64,000 nucleotides of DNA, from positions 31,099 to 95,098 of the forward strand of contig JALSRD010000002.1 in the NCBI GenBank assembly GCA_026984935.1, in the 5' to 3' direction. Origin of the DNA: Desulfobacterales bacterium (lineage in GTDB: Bacteria; Desulfobacterota; Desulfobacteria; Desulfobacterales; JALSRD01). This document shows positions 57,030 to 64,000 of the stretch, one piece after another; position 1 is the first letter of the stretch, and each line of letters opens with the position of its first letter. The position numbers and the translations under genes are program-made. The notes under the pieces were generated by a model. The model made no database searches, had not been told where the DNA came from, and saw nothing but the letters and a program-made list of their open reading frames with translations.

Positions 57030-57163
57030 GACCTGGTCATCATGTTCCGCGAGTTGCCTCGTCTCAAGAGGATAATTCGGAAGGCGGACCCCAATGCCTT
57101 TGTGGTAGTGACAGACACGCTCGAAGTGATGGGCTTGGTATCGGTAACCAGCCCCATTGGTAG
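57030..57163 (+). pseudogene. DUF2179 (YitT-type C-terminal) remnant, frameshifted
   Basis: LVIMFRELPRLKRIIRKADP followed by NAFVVVTDTLEVMG matches the C-terminal DUF2179 domain of YitT-like membrane proteins. The expected ending (GIGNQPHW then stop at 57163) is found in a different frame after a shift near 57130. The upstream membrane part is absent. It is a decayed gene end. Confidence 0.6.
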
Positions 57164-57596
57164 GCTTGGCCTACGCAAAAGAGTGGTGCTCAGAAACGGA
57201 AGATCAACAAAGAGGGCGCCATGCGACGGGTATCAAAATAGATGTCACCTGAAACGAAAAAGTTAAGCCGCTTTCTTGGCCGGCGGTGATCGTTGCGCGC
57301 TGGAGGCGACAACTACCCTGACACAGGGGGGTTTTGCCTTCGGATTTGAACATCTTGAACACCTCGCGGCAAAACATCTCATCCACGATCTTATGATCCG
57401 GATTGGTGCGGGGAAAAAATTTGCCCTCCCCGGGTGTCAAAATCGTAATCGGTAATGTCCCCAAAAAATAAAATACTGTAAATGCAGGCAGATGTGCTTT
57501 GGCATGCATGATGCTTGCAAACTTTACTGAATGTGGCGCAAGTGTGCCGTATCCCGAAAGCACCGGCAAAAAAACATGCGCCAGAGGGGATGGGTC
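57164..57596. other. Unassigned region upstream of the pilin gene
   Basis: About 430 bp with no gene I can name. A minus-strand frame (57204-57911) reads sensibly only in a short stretch (KIVDEMFCREVFKMFKSEG) and otherwise overlaps the pilin gene in antisense, so it is not called. Confidence 0.5.
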
Positions 57597-57905
57597 ATGG
57601 CAGAAAAATACCGGCTGGCGGCTGCATGCAGCATCCTGACGTTGACACCAGGTCACGTTTGTGCCGCCGGCACGGGCATGCCCTGGGAAGCACCGCTGGA
57701 TCAGCTCCTGAGCTCGATCACGGCTCCATGGCTGAAGCTCGGTACAGTGGCGGCCATTGTGGTGGTGGGCCTGTTGCTGGGTTTTTCCGAGACCGGCGGT
57801 TTCTTCCGTCGGGTGATGTACGTGGTGTTCGGCTTGTTGCTGGCCTGCGCAGGCGCCAGCTGGGGCTTGACCTTTTTCGGATTTACCGGCGGACGGCTGG
57901 TGTGA
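57597..57905 (+). CDS. VirB2/TrbC-type conjugative pilin
   Basis: A 102-residue pilin precursor. A signal sequence (about residues 1-30, ending HVCAAGTG) is followed by MPWEAPLDQLLSSI and two hydrophobic segments, LGTVAAIVVVGLLLGF and VVFGLLLACAGASWGLTFFG, as in VirB2/TrbC pilins. GAGGGG lies eight bases before the ATG at 57597. It is separated from the rest of the conjugation genes, and the next gene, virB3-like, is broken, so it may be an orphan. TrbB at the right edge suggests another pilin gene may follow there. Confidence 0.82.
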   Translation: MAEKYRLAAACSILTLTPGHVCAAGTGMPWEAPLDQLLSSITAPWLKLGTVAAIVVVGLLLGFSETGGFFRRVMYVVFGLLLACAGASWGLTFFGFTGGRLV

Positions 57906-57909
57906 CTTC

Positions 57910-57977
57910 ATGAAAATTCCGCTTTACGCCGCCACCACTGGCGTATCCTGATGGGGGCCATGGATCGGCAAACCTAA
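57910..57977 (+). pseudogene. VirB3/TrbD-like gene stub, frameshifted
   Basis: Four bases after the pilin stop an ATG starts MKIPLYAATT and soon stops. The overlapping frame continues HWRILMGAMDRQT to a stop at 57977. Together they resemble the N-terminus of VirB3/TrbD, which normally follows VirB2, so the reading frame is broken and the rest deleted. Confidence 0.5.
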
Positions 57978-58213
57978 AGCGGCGGTGGCATCCGCCGGCT
58001 GCTAAAAATATCGGGCCGAACCGGCTTGGTGATTGAGGCAACAGACTGAATAGAAAGTAAACGGAACGCGGACCGACAGCCATCATGGCAGCGGTGGCTT
58101 CGGGGTCCGGATAAACCGCCGCACATCGAGAAGATGGTTAGGGCGGATCTCCGGGGGGGCTTCATCGGCTTTTGCAATATCGCACAACCCGTATCGTAAT
58201 TACAAAAACAACC
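57978..58213. other. Spacer upstream of the TetR gene
   Basis: About 235 bp with no gene seen; together with the broken virB3 stub this makes a stretch of over 300 bp without an intact gene. No clear palindromic TetR operator could be picked out. Confidence 0.45.
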
Positions 58214-58873
58214 ATGGGCATTCGGGAACGCAAGCAAAGAGAACGCGAAAGGCGAAATCAGCAAATCATGACCGCCGCCAGGCGGGTTTTGACCCGCAAG
58301 GGTTTTAATTCGACAACCATGGAAGACATCGCCAAAGAGGCCGAGCTGAGCCCGGGCACCTTGTATCTGTATTTTTCCGGCAAAGAGGCGCTGTACGCGT
58401 CCTTGTCGCTGCGCGTGCTGCAGTTCATGAACATGCGCTTGAAAAGTATTGCCCGCAAAACAGATATGAGCTGCCGGCGGCGCCTGGCCCTCATGGCACA
58501 GGCCATGTATGATGTCTATCAGTTTGATCCCCTGATCGTTGTCAACATGTCACACATGCAATCCAGCGAGATCCTGCTGAACCTGTCAGAGGAAGTTTTG
58601 GAACAGATCAAGGCGCTGTCGCGAGCAACTACCGGAGCGGTGGCCGGGTTGATAAGCGAAGGCATCGAAAAGGGTGTTTTCGTCGACCGGAATCCCACGG
58701 CTCTGGCGGATATATTCTGGGCTATATTTTCCGGTCTCGTACTGTGGGAGGAAAGCAAAAAGCGCCTCAACAGCCGGAAGGATTTTTTGAAGGACACCCT
58801 GGAGCTGGCCTACCGGATTTTTATTAAGGGTATTGAAAAGCATGCATGGCCGGGGTACCCGCCACAGGCGTAG
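58214..58873 (+). CDS. TetR/AcrR family transcriptional regulator
   Basis: A 219-residue repressor-type regulator. The N-terminal helix-turn-helix is clear: QIMTAARRVLTRKGFNSTTM, EDIAKEAELSPGTLYLYFSGKEALY. The C-terminal ligand domain (~residues 70-219) includes a WAIFSGLVLWEESKKR helix typical of this fold. The ATG at 58214 is chosen by the domain start; no good ribosome-binding site is visible. Targets may include the flanking conjugation genes, but nothing in the sequence shows that. Confidence 0.88.
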   Translation: MGIRERKQRERERRNQQIMTAARRVLTRKGFNSTTMEDIAKEAELSPGTLYLYFSGKEALYASLSLRVLQFMNMRLKSIARKTDMSCRRRLALMAQAMYDVYQFDPLIVVNMSHMQSSEILLNLSEEVLEQIKALSRATTGAVAGLISEGIEKGVFVDRNPTALADIFWAIFSGLVLWEESKKRLNSRKDFLKDTLELAYRIFIKGIEKHAWPGYPPQA

Positions 58874-59213
58874 AGGCCTGTCGATGGAGAATAAATCGTT
58901 CGCCGTCAACTTTTGGGACAGCGTTTCAGCGCCTGTGCGTCCACGCAGGACATGAACGGCGACGGATTCGTGGCGGCGGGAAAAAACTGCCGGAGCGCGT
59001 GCCGTTGTCCTGGGGCCGCCGGGTATTTCCGGGCGGCGCCTCAATTTTGATTGACCGCATGGCGGTGGGTGTTCAGGCCGTCGCTGCGGGCCTGAAAGAC
59101 CGCGTCGGCAGCCACTATCCAAAACTCGCCGCCGCAATTCTGATGAAAACCATCGGGGCCGGCCCGATTTTCCGTTTCATGTGCGGTCAGCGTCGGCATG
59201 ATCCCAATGCCCG
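58874..59213. other. Unassigned 340-bp stretch between TetR and TraF genes
   Basis: Several short frames are open, including one of 143 codons that begins inside the TetR gene (58846-59277), but none has recognisable homology plus a ribosome-binding site. It may hold a decayed conjugation gene. Confidence 0.45.
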
Positions 59214-59759
59214 ATGCGAGGTGACATGCAGCCACGCTATTTATCCAAACCCCGGCACCGGTTCCGGCCGCTTGTGATCGGACTGCTGATCGCGGCCGTG
59301 CTGCTGGTCGGTTTGAAACTGGCCAGCACGCGCGTGATCCTGCAGGTCACCGGCAGCCTGCCGAAGGGCATCTACGCCGTACATGCGCCCGGGCGGATCG
59401 AACCCGGCATGCTGGTGGTTTTCGACATACCGCGGCGGGTGAGGGGCCTGGTCCTGGCGCGCGGCTGGATCCCCAAACACCTGCGTTACTACCTGATGAA
59501 GCCCGTGGCGGCCGTCGCCGGTGACAGCGTCATCGTTTGCGAAAAGGGGCTGTATGTCAACGGCAGCTATTGGGGCGCCGTCAAGAGATACGACAGCCGG
59601 GGGCTGGTCCTGCCGGCGCTGAACAAAAGCTACGTCCTTGACGCCGGCCAGTATTTTACGGCCTGCCGCGGTGACGATTCTTTCGATGGCCGGTACTTCG
59701 GGCCCATCAAACGAAAAGAGATCCGCGCGGTGGCGACCCCGCTGTGGGTTTTCAACTGA
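59214..59759 (+). CDS. TraF-type conjugative transfer signal peptidase (S26)
   Basis: A 181-residue membrane-anchored S26 peptidase, like TraF of RP4, which matures and cyclises the conjugative pilin. One N-terminal membrane segment (VIGLLIAAVLLVGLKLA) precedes the catalytic serine in VTGSLPKGIY and the general-base lysine in LMKPVAAVAGDSV. A DDSFDGRYFGPI segment near the C-terminus is typical. A second ATG at 59226 follows GAGGTGAC and may be the true start. It is upstream of the coupling protein gene by about 100 bp. Confidence 0.88.
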   Translation: MRGDMQPRYLSKPRHRFRPLVIGLLIAAVLLVGLKLASTRVILQVTGSLPKGIYAVHAPGRIEPGMLVVFDIPRRVRGLVLARGWIPKHLRYYLMKPVAAVAGDSVIVCEKGLYVNGSYWGAVKRYDSRGLVLPALNKSYVLDAGQYFTACRGDDSFDGRYFGPIKRKEIRAVATPLWVFN

Positions 59760-59862
59760 AAAAGGTCTTTTCACGGGGCAAAAAGACCACCCAGACGTAC
59801 TGAGCGGCCCGTATACGGGCGATCGGCACAAAACCCATACATTGGTATGTAAAAGACGGCAA

Positions 59863-61647
59863 ATGCGGCGCTATCGCAAAATCAACGAGAGCTACGAGGG
59901 ATTTGAGACCTGGTACAACGCCCTGCGCATGGCGGTGCGCATGCACGTGCAGATCTTCGTTTTCCTGCTGGTGGTCAACCTGCTGTGCTTTGCCGCGGGC
60001 GTCTACCTGGTGCTGGGGCCTTTTGCCACCCGGGCCACGGCCGGCTGGGTGGCGGCCAAAGCGGCCGCAACGGTTTTTCCACGGGCCACGGTGGTCTACC
60101 GGAACCCCGATGGCAGCCGGGTCCGCACGACCGCGCGGGCGCTGGCCGAAAATGCGGCCGTCAGGGACTTCGCTCTGGCCGGCCTGAAGCGCGCCGGGTG
60201 GATCTATTTGTTTTCGCTGGGGGTGTTTTTGCTCTGGCCGCTGGTGCTGGGAAGGTTTGCACGCCGGGCCAGGGCCCAGGCCGACCGGCAGTACATCCGC
60301 GGATCCAGGCTGATAACGGCGCGGCAGTTCACGCGCCGGGCCAGGAAAAGAAAGCAGGCCCTGGACCTGCCGTTCGGGTCGGTGCGCATGCCGCGCAAAG
60401 AGGAAGTCAAGCACACCTTCATCATCGGCCGGCCGGGCAGCGGCAAGACCCAGCTTTTGACACCCATCCTGCAGCGATTGAAACAGCGCGGCGCGCGCGC
60501 CGTGGTCTACGACTACAAGGGCGACTACGTGTCCCGGTTCTTCGATCCGGCCACGGATATTATCTTTAACCCTCTGGACAAGCGCTCCGTGGGCTGGAAT
60601 TTGTTCAACGAGATAAAAAGCCGTCCGGACATCGACGCCATCAGCTACTCGCTGATCCCGCCGGCGCTGTCAAACAGCGATCCTTTCTGGCGCGATGCCG
60701 CCCGCGGCGTGTTCGCCGGCATCCTGCACTACCTGCACGACCAGGGGCTCGGCACCAACGAGGGCATCTGGCGCCATGTGAGCGCCGACGGCGAGCAGAT
60801 CGCCGCCTGCCTGAAAGCCACCCCCGGGGGAAAGGCCGGCCACCGCTACATCGAAAGCCCCCGCTCGCGCCAGGCGCTGGGGGTGTTCGCGGTCATGATG
60901 CAGCAGGCGCGCTGCTTCGCGTACCTGGCCGGCCACGACGGTGATTTTTGCATCAACGACTGGATGCAACACGGCCGCGGCATGATCTTTATCACCAACT
61001 ACGAGATGGTGCAGGACACGTTGCGGCCGATGCTGTCGTTGTTCATCGACTTGCTGGCGCGCCGGCTGCTGTCCATGGCGGATGACCACCGGCGGCGGCT
61101 GTTCTTCTTGTTGGACGAGTTCGGCACGCTGCAGCGCCTGGATGCCCTGGTGAAGCTTTTGACCGGGTCGCGCTCCAAGGGCGGGTGCGTGTTTTTGGGC
61201 ATCCAGGACATCGGCCAGCTGGATGTGCTCTACGGCCGGGACCTGCGCAAGAGCATCGTCAACGCCTGCGGCAATACCGCCATCTTTGCGGTGGGCGATC
61301 CGGACAACGCGCGCTTTTTGTCCGACAAGATCAGCGACACCGAGTACAGCGAGATGGAGACCAGTTATTCCATGGGGGTGGAGGACTTCCGGGACGGCAC
61401 CAGCTTGAGCCAGCGCAAGCGCAAGGAGCCGCTCTTTCTACCGGCCGATATCATGCGCCTGCCGGACATGACCGCCATCGTCAGGTTCGCCAACCATGAC
61501 CACCTGATCTCCAGGTTCACTTACCGGAGCTTTGCCGATGTGAACCCGCGTTTTGAGCTCAGGGACGATCTTCGGATGCGGGCAAGCGCTGTTGCAAGAG
61601 ACGCTGAAGATGCCGGGCGCCTGGATGTCTGCTTCGAGGGTGTATGA
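59863..61647 (+). CDS. Type IV coupling protein (TraD/VirD4/TrwB-like ATPase)
   Basis: A 594-residue inner-membrane ATPase that links the relaxosome to the secretion channel. Two N-terminal membrane helices (about residues 30-55 and 110-130) precede the ATPase: Walker A FIIGRPGSGKTQLL near residue 190, VVYDYKGDYVSRFFDP, WNLFNEI, and Walker B RLFFLLDEFGTLQRLD near residue 415. GSRSKGGCVFLGIQDIGQL and GNTAIFAVGDPDNARFLSDK (in part) are conserved in TraD/TrwB. The ATG at 59863 is chosen because upstream sequence overlaps traF out of frame. Its stop overlaps the next start (ATGA). Confidence 0.9.
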   Translation: MRRYRKINESYEGFETWYNALRMAVRMHVQIFVFLLVVNLLCFAAGVYLVLGPFATRATAGWVAAKAAATVFPRATVVYRNPDGSRVRTTARALAENAAVRDFALAGLKRAGWIYLFSLGVFLLWPLVLGRFARRARAQADRQYIRGSRLITARQFTRRARKRKQALDLPFGSVRMPRKEEVKHTFIIGRPGSGKTQLLTPILQRLKQRGARAVVYDYKGDYVSRFFDPATDIIFNPLDKRSVGWNLFNEIKSRPDIDAISYSLIPPALSNSDPFWRDAARGVFAGILHYLHDQGLGTNEGIWRHVSADGEQIAACLKATPGGKAGHRYIESPRSRQALGVFAVMMQQARCFAYLAGHDGDFCINDWMQHGRGMIFITNYEMVQDTLRPMLSLFIDLLARRLLSMADDHRRRLFFLLDEFGTLQRLDALVKLLTGSRSKGGCVFLGIQDIGQLDVLYGRDLRKSIVNACGNTAIFAVGDPDNARFLSDKISDTEYSEMETSYSMGVEDFRDGTSLSQRKRKEPLFLPADIMRLPDMTAIVRFANHDHLISRFTYRSFADVNPRFELRDDLRMRASAVARDAEDAGRLDVCFEGV

Positions 61648-62750
61648 AGGTGCTACCTGAAGACAATATCGTCGGCCGGTCCAGGATCGACCGGGCGCTG
61701 CTGGTCTCGGCCGACTGGCAGGCGGCCAAGGAGGGCTTCGACACGGCGGCCGCCGGGCGCATCGTGGATGCGCTGTGGTCCGGCCGAAAGACGCAACAGC
61801 TAAAGGCGCTGTTGCCCACGCCCGAAACCACGCTGCTGCTGACCCAGCCGAGCACGTCCAAGACCAATGTGATCCCCGTCTGTTTTGCCGAAAGGCTTGC
61901 CCGGGAGATCGGCGCGCCGTACCTGGTGGGCGATGCCTATTTTAAGTCGCTGCACGGCCGCCAGGCCAAGCACATGAGCCGGTCGGAGCGCATCTTCAAC
62001 CGGCGGCGGTACGCGCCGTTTGATGCAAACGAATTTAAGGAACGGATCGGCGCAAGACAAATCGTCATCGTCGAGGACATCCTGACCACCGGGGGATCGG
62101 TGGCCGAGTTTGCAAGCTGTCTGGACGGTCTGGGGCTTAAAATAAAATCGGTGGCCGGCCTGATGGGCGACAGGCGCCTGAACGTTGATGAAAAGACGCG
62201 CCAACGTCTGCAACAGGCGCTGGCGGCCAAACAACTGCCGGCCGGGGATCTGGCAAGTATTTTAACGCGCACCGAGGCTGGCGCTTTGATCATGATCGCA
62301 AACAACGTAAGGACAGAACATGCCCGCGAAAAACTTGCCCGTAACATACAAGGGTTACTTGACAGAGGAACTGCTAAAGACCTGGGAAGAGATCCGCAGC
62401 CCGGAAGGCACCCGGGCGCCGGAGGAGATGATCGCGGCCCTGAACGAACTGCTCAAAGAGTACGACCTGGGGCTGTTCGGGGTGCTGAAAACCGACCGGA
62501 AGTAACCGGGTTTTACGAGATCACCGCCGTTTACAAAGAAGGTGAACGTATGCGGGAGGTTGTCACCGAGGTTTGCGTTTGCCCGGGGCTGGACCGCGAG
62601 CAGCTCAAAGCGGTGCTGAGACAAGAGGCCTACCGGTTCGTGCGGGACCACCCGGGCATCGCTTATCCGGAAAACGCCCGCGTGCTGATCCGGCCGGTTG
62701 TAAAACAGGTTGCGTTTGCCAAACCGATCGAGAAGGGCAGGGGGCTTTAG
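61644..62750 (+). CDS. Phosphoribosyltransferase-domain protein in the conjugation operon
   Basis: A 368-codon frame starting in an ATGA overlap with the coupling protein. Residues ~50-215 look like a PRTase fold: TNVIPVCFAERLAREIGAPYLV (in part), and the PRPP motif RQIVIVEDILTTGGSVAEF near residue 145. After about residue 235 the sequence becomes G/R/P-rich for ~50 residues, exactly where another frame encodes a plausible 61-aa protein. It then becomes protein-like again (YEITAVYKEGERMREVVTEV). The 3' part may be a separate gene starting at the ATG near 62550. The role in transfer is unknown. Confidence 0.68.
   Translation: MKVLPEDNIVGRSRIDRALLVSADWQAAKEGFDTAAAGRIVDALWSGRKTQQLKALLPTPETTLLLTQPSTSKTNVIPVCFAERLAREIGAPYLVGDAYFKSLHGRQAKHMSRSERIFNRRRYAPFDANEFKERIGARQIVIVEDILTTGGSVAEFASCLDGLGLKIKSVAGLMGDRRLNVDEKTRQRLQQALAAKQLPAGDLASILTRTEAGALIMIANNVRTEHAREKLARNIQGLLDRGTAKDLGRDPQPGRHPGAGGDDRGPERTAQRVRPGAVRGAENRPEVTGFYEITAVYKEGERMREVVTEVCVCPGLDREQLKAVLRQEAYRFVRDHPGIAYPENARVLIRPVVKQVAFAKPIEKGRGL
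62320..62505 (+). CDS. Small protein overlapping the PRTase frame
   Basis: A 61-residue frame with AAGGA seven bases before its ATG. The sequence is well balanced and helical (YLTEELLKTWEEIRSPEG, EEMIAALNELLKEYDLG), whereas the same DNA in the PRTase frame reads as a G/R/P-rich tract. This suggests the small frame is the coding one here. No homology recognised. Confidence 0.55.
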   Translation: MPAKNLPVTYKGYLTEELLKTWEEIRSPEGTRAPEEMIAALNELLKEYDLGLFGVLKTDRK

Positions 62751-62851
62751 CTTAACCGGCCGTTTTTGATTTTATGCGAAGGTTTTTAGCGTAACAGGTT
62801 GTTCTGTATTTCATGCGAAAGGATAGAGAAGATAATAGAGAGGGGGATCAC

Positions 62852-63091
62852 ATGGCCATACTGCGCATCAGCCGGGTCAGCGGCCGAAAACATCCGCGTG
62901 AGATCGCCAAGCTGAAACTCTGCGATCATGAGTGGGACCGTCTGCGCTGCCGCATGACGCCGCAACAACCCTGTACATGCCGCCTGGATCTGATGGATGA
63001 CAACGGAAAAGACCGGCTGTACGCGCCCATTTGCATCAGTGCGGCGCAAACAGACCATCTGTTGCGCGATGTCTTCATGCTGCGCGGGTAG
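62852..63091 (+). CDS. Small protein of unknown function upstream of trbB
   Basis: A 79-residue protein with GAGGGGG six bases before its ATG. It has charged sequence and several cysteines (KLCDHEWDRLRCRM, QPCTCRLDLMDDNG), possibly metal binding. It ends 10 bp before trbB and is likely in the same operon. No family recognised. Confidence 0.65.
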   Translation: MAILRISRVSGRKHPREIAKLKLCDHEWDRLRCRMTPQQPCTCRLDLMDDNGKDRLYAPICISAAQTDHLLRDVFMLRG

Positions 63092-63101
63092 GGGAGATGC
63101 C

Positions 63102-64000
63102 ATGGAGTCCTTCGGGGTCGTCGATTTTAAAAAGCGCGAAAGGGAAAAGCAAAAGCGGGTCTACGGCATGCTTTTGTCTTCCATGGGGGATCTCATCTGC
63201 CGGCTTTTAAAAGACGACACGGTCAGCGATATCACGGTCAATCCCGACGGGCGCCTGTGGGTGGACCGCCTTGCAGTGGGCCGCAGCGACAGCGGCGAGA
63301 CGCTGTCGGAAGCCGATGCCGAGCGCATCATCCGCATCGTGGCATCGAGTTTAAACACCGTCTGCAACCGCGAAAACCCCGTCCTGTCGGCCGAGCTGCC
63401 CGGCACGGGCAGCCGGTTCCAGGGGCTGTTGCCGCCGGTGGTCCCGAAGCCCTGTTTTGCCATCCGCAAGCACGCCGTCCGGGTGTTCACGCTGGATGAC
63501 TATGTCCGCGACGGCATCATGGAAAAAGGCCATGCCGTCCGCATCCGGCAGGCGGTCAAACAAAGGGAGAACATCCTGATCGTGGGCGGCACGGGGTCGG
63601 GCAAGACCACCCTGGCCAACGCGATTTTAGACGAGATCGCCAGGTACAACGACAGGGTGGTATTGATCGAGGACACACTCGAATTGCAGTGCCGGGTGGA
63701 CGATTTTGTATCGCTTCGCACCAAAGACGGCGTGGCCGACATGACCGCCCTTTTAAAAGCCACCTTGCGCCTGCGGCCGGACCGCATCATCGTGGGGGAG
63801 GTGAGGGGAGGGGAGGCCCTGGCGCTGTTAAAGGCCTGGAACACGGGCCACCCCGGCGGGCTATCCACGGTGCACGCCAACGGGCCGCGCCAGGGGCTCA
63901 TCCGCCTGGAGCAGCTCATCCAGGAGGCGGCCGCCGGCATCCCCCGGGCGCTGATCGCAGAGGCCGTGGACCTGGTGGTCTATATCGAGCGCTGCGGGGT
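63102..64000 (+). CDS. trbB: Conjugative transfer ATPase TrbB (VirB11 family), truncated by window end
   Basis: An open frame of 299 codons to the window edge. It encodes a VirB11/TrbB-type hexameric ATPase: N-terminal domain with DDTVSDITVNPDGRLWVDRL (in part), Walker A ILIVGGTGSGKTTLANAI near residue 165, VVLIEDTLELQC (Asp box), LRLRPDRIIVGEVRGGEAL (Walker B), and HPGGLSTVHANGPRQGL (His box). GGGGAG lies six bases before the ATG at 63102. TrbB usually begins a trb operon encoding the mating-pair channel, which should continue past the window. Confidence 0.93.
   Translation, partial: MESFGVVDFKKREREKQKRVYGMLLSSMGDLICRLLKDDTVSDITVNPDGRLWVDRLAVGRSDSGETLSEADAERIIRIVASSLNTVCNRENPVLSAELPGTGSRFQGLLPPVVPKPCFAIRKHAVRVFTLDDYVRDGIMEKGHAVRIRQAVKQRENILIVGGTGSGKTTLANAILDEIARYNDRVVLIEDTLELQCRVDDFVSLRTKDGVADMTALLKATLRLRPDRIIVGEVRGGEALALLKAWNTGHPGGLSTVHANGPRQGLIRLEQLIQEAAAGIPRALIAEAVDLVVYIERCG

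Noticed and set aside
57204..57911. 235-codon minus-strand frame antisense to the pilin gene
   Set aside because: Most of it mirrors the VirB2-like pilin, which has a signal peptide, two membrane segments and a ribosome-binding site. Only a short stretch at its C-terminal end looks protein-like.

Overview
This 64 kb window is GC-rich bacterial chromosome (about 58-60% by eye) carrying dense, mostly housekeeping genes. The gene set suggests an anaerobic member of the Desulfobacterota (Desulfobacterales-like): an octaheme hydroxylamine-oxidoreductase-type cytochrome, an ADP-forming acetyl-CoA synthetase, an endonuclease Q fused to a UvrD helicase, and dnaN next to gyrB. This placement is an inference from gene content; no rRNA is present to confirm it.

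Layout, left to right. 1-15 kb: the first codons of rpmH, RNase G, a YceI protein, AceK, PurB, an asparaginase, the octaheme cytochrome, the acetyl-CoA synthetase pair, a CBM48 protein beside a eukaryotic-type UDP-glucose pyrophosphorylase, and IlvE. 14-19 kb: a complete glycerol-3-phosphate ABC importer (ugpC divergent from ugpB-A-E), with a perfect 15-bp hairpin between ugpB and ugpA. 19-24 kb: a HAD phosphatase, a DEAD-box helicase, a cold-shock protein, a degraded chemotaxis-receptor gene, NadA and an Hpt protein. 24.6-33 kb: a DNA maintenance block of gyrB, dnaN and an RdgC encoded as two overlapping genes, diverging from the EndoQ-UvrD fusion. 33-45 kb: a lytic transglycosylase, then a glycogen cluster (173-aa unknown protein, 1432-aa eukaryote-like debranching enzyme, glgP, glgA, glgB) with no glgC.

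45-56 kb: NagZ, a 5' remnant of glyA below a large stem-loop, TsaD, a GT4-Rossmann fusion transferase, and PurM diverging from an alanine-type aminotransferase. Next comes a hom-thrH-thioesterase run, DUF167 and OsmC proteins, and an initiator tRNA-fMet with a textbook promoter and terminator. 56-64 kb looks accessory. It holds an isochorismatase-family hydrolase, debris of a DUF2179 gene, an orphan VirB2/TrbC pilin with a broken VirB3, and a TetR regulator. The start of a conjugation operon follows (TraF peptidase, TraD/VirD4 coupling protein, phosphoribosyltransferase, small proteins, TrbB ATPase cut by the window edge).

How they work together: the glycogen genes cover polymerisation, branching, phosphorolysis and debranching, and the UGPase at 12 kb may supply a nucleotide sugar. 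hom plus thrH can take aspartate semialdehyde to phosphohomoserine. The EndoQ-UvrD and RdgC genes suggest a DNA-repair/recombination neighbourhood around the replication genes. The right end is probably an integrated conjugative element, though no integrase or attachment repeat is visible here.
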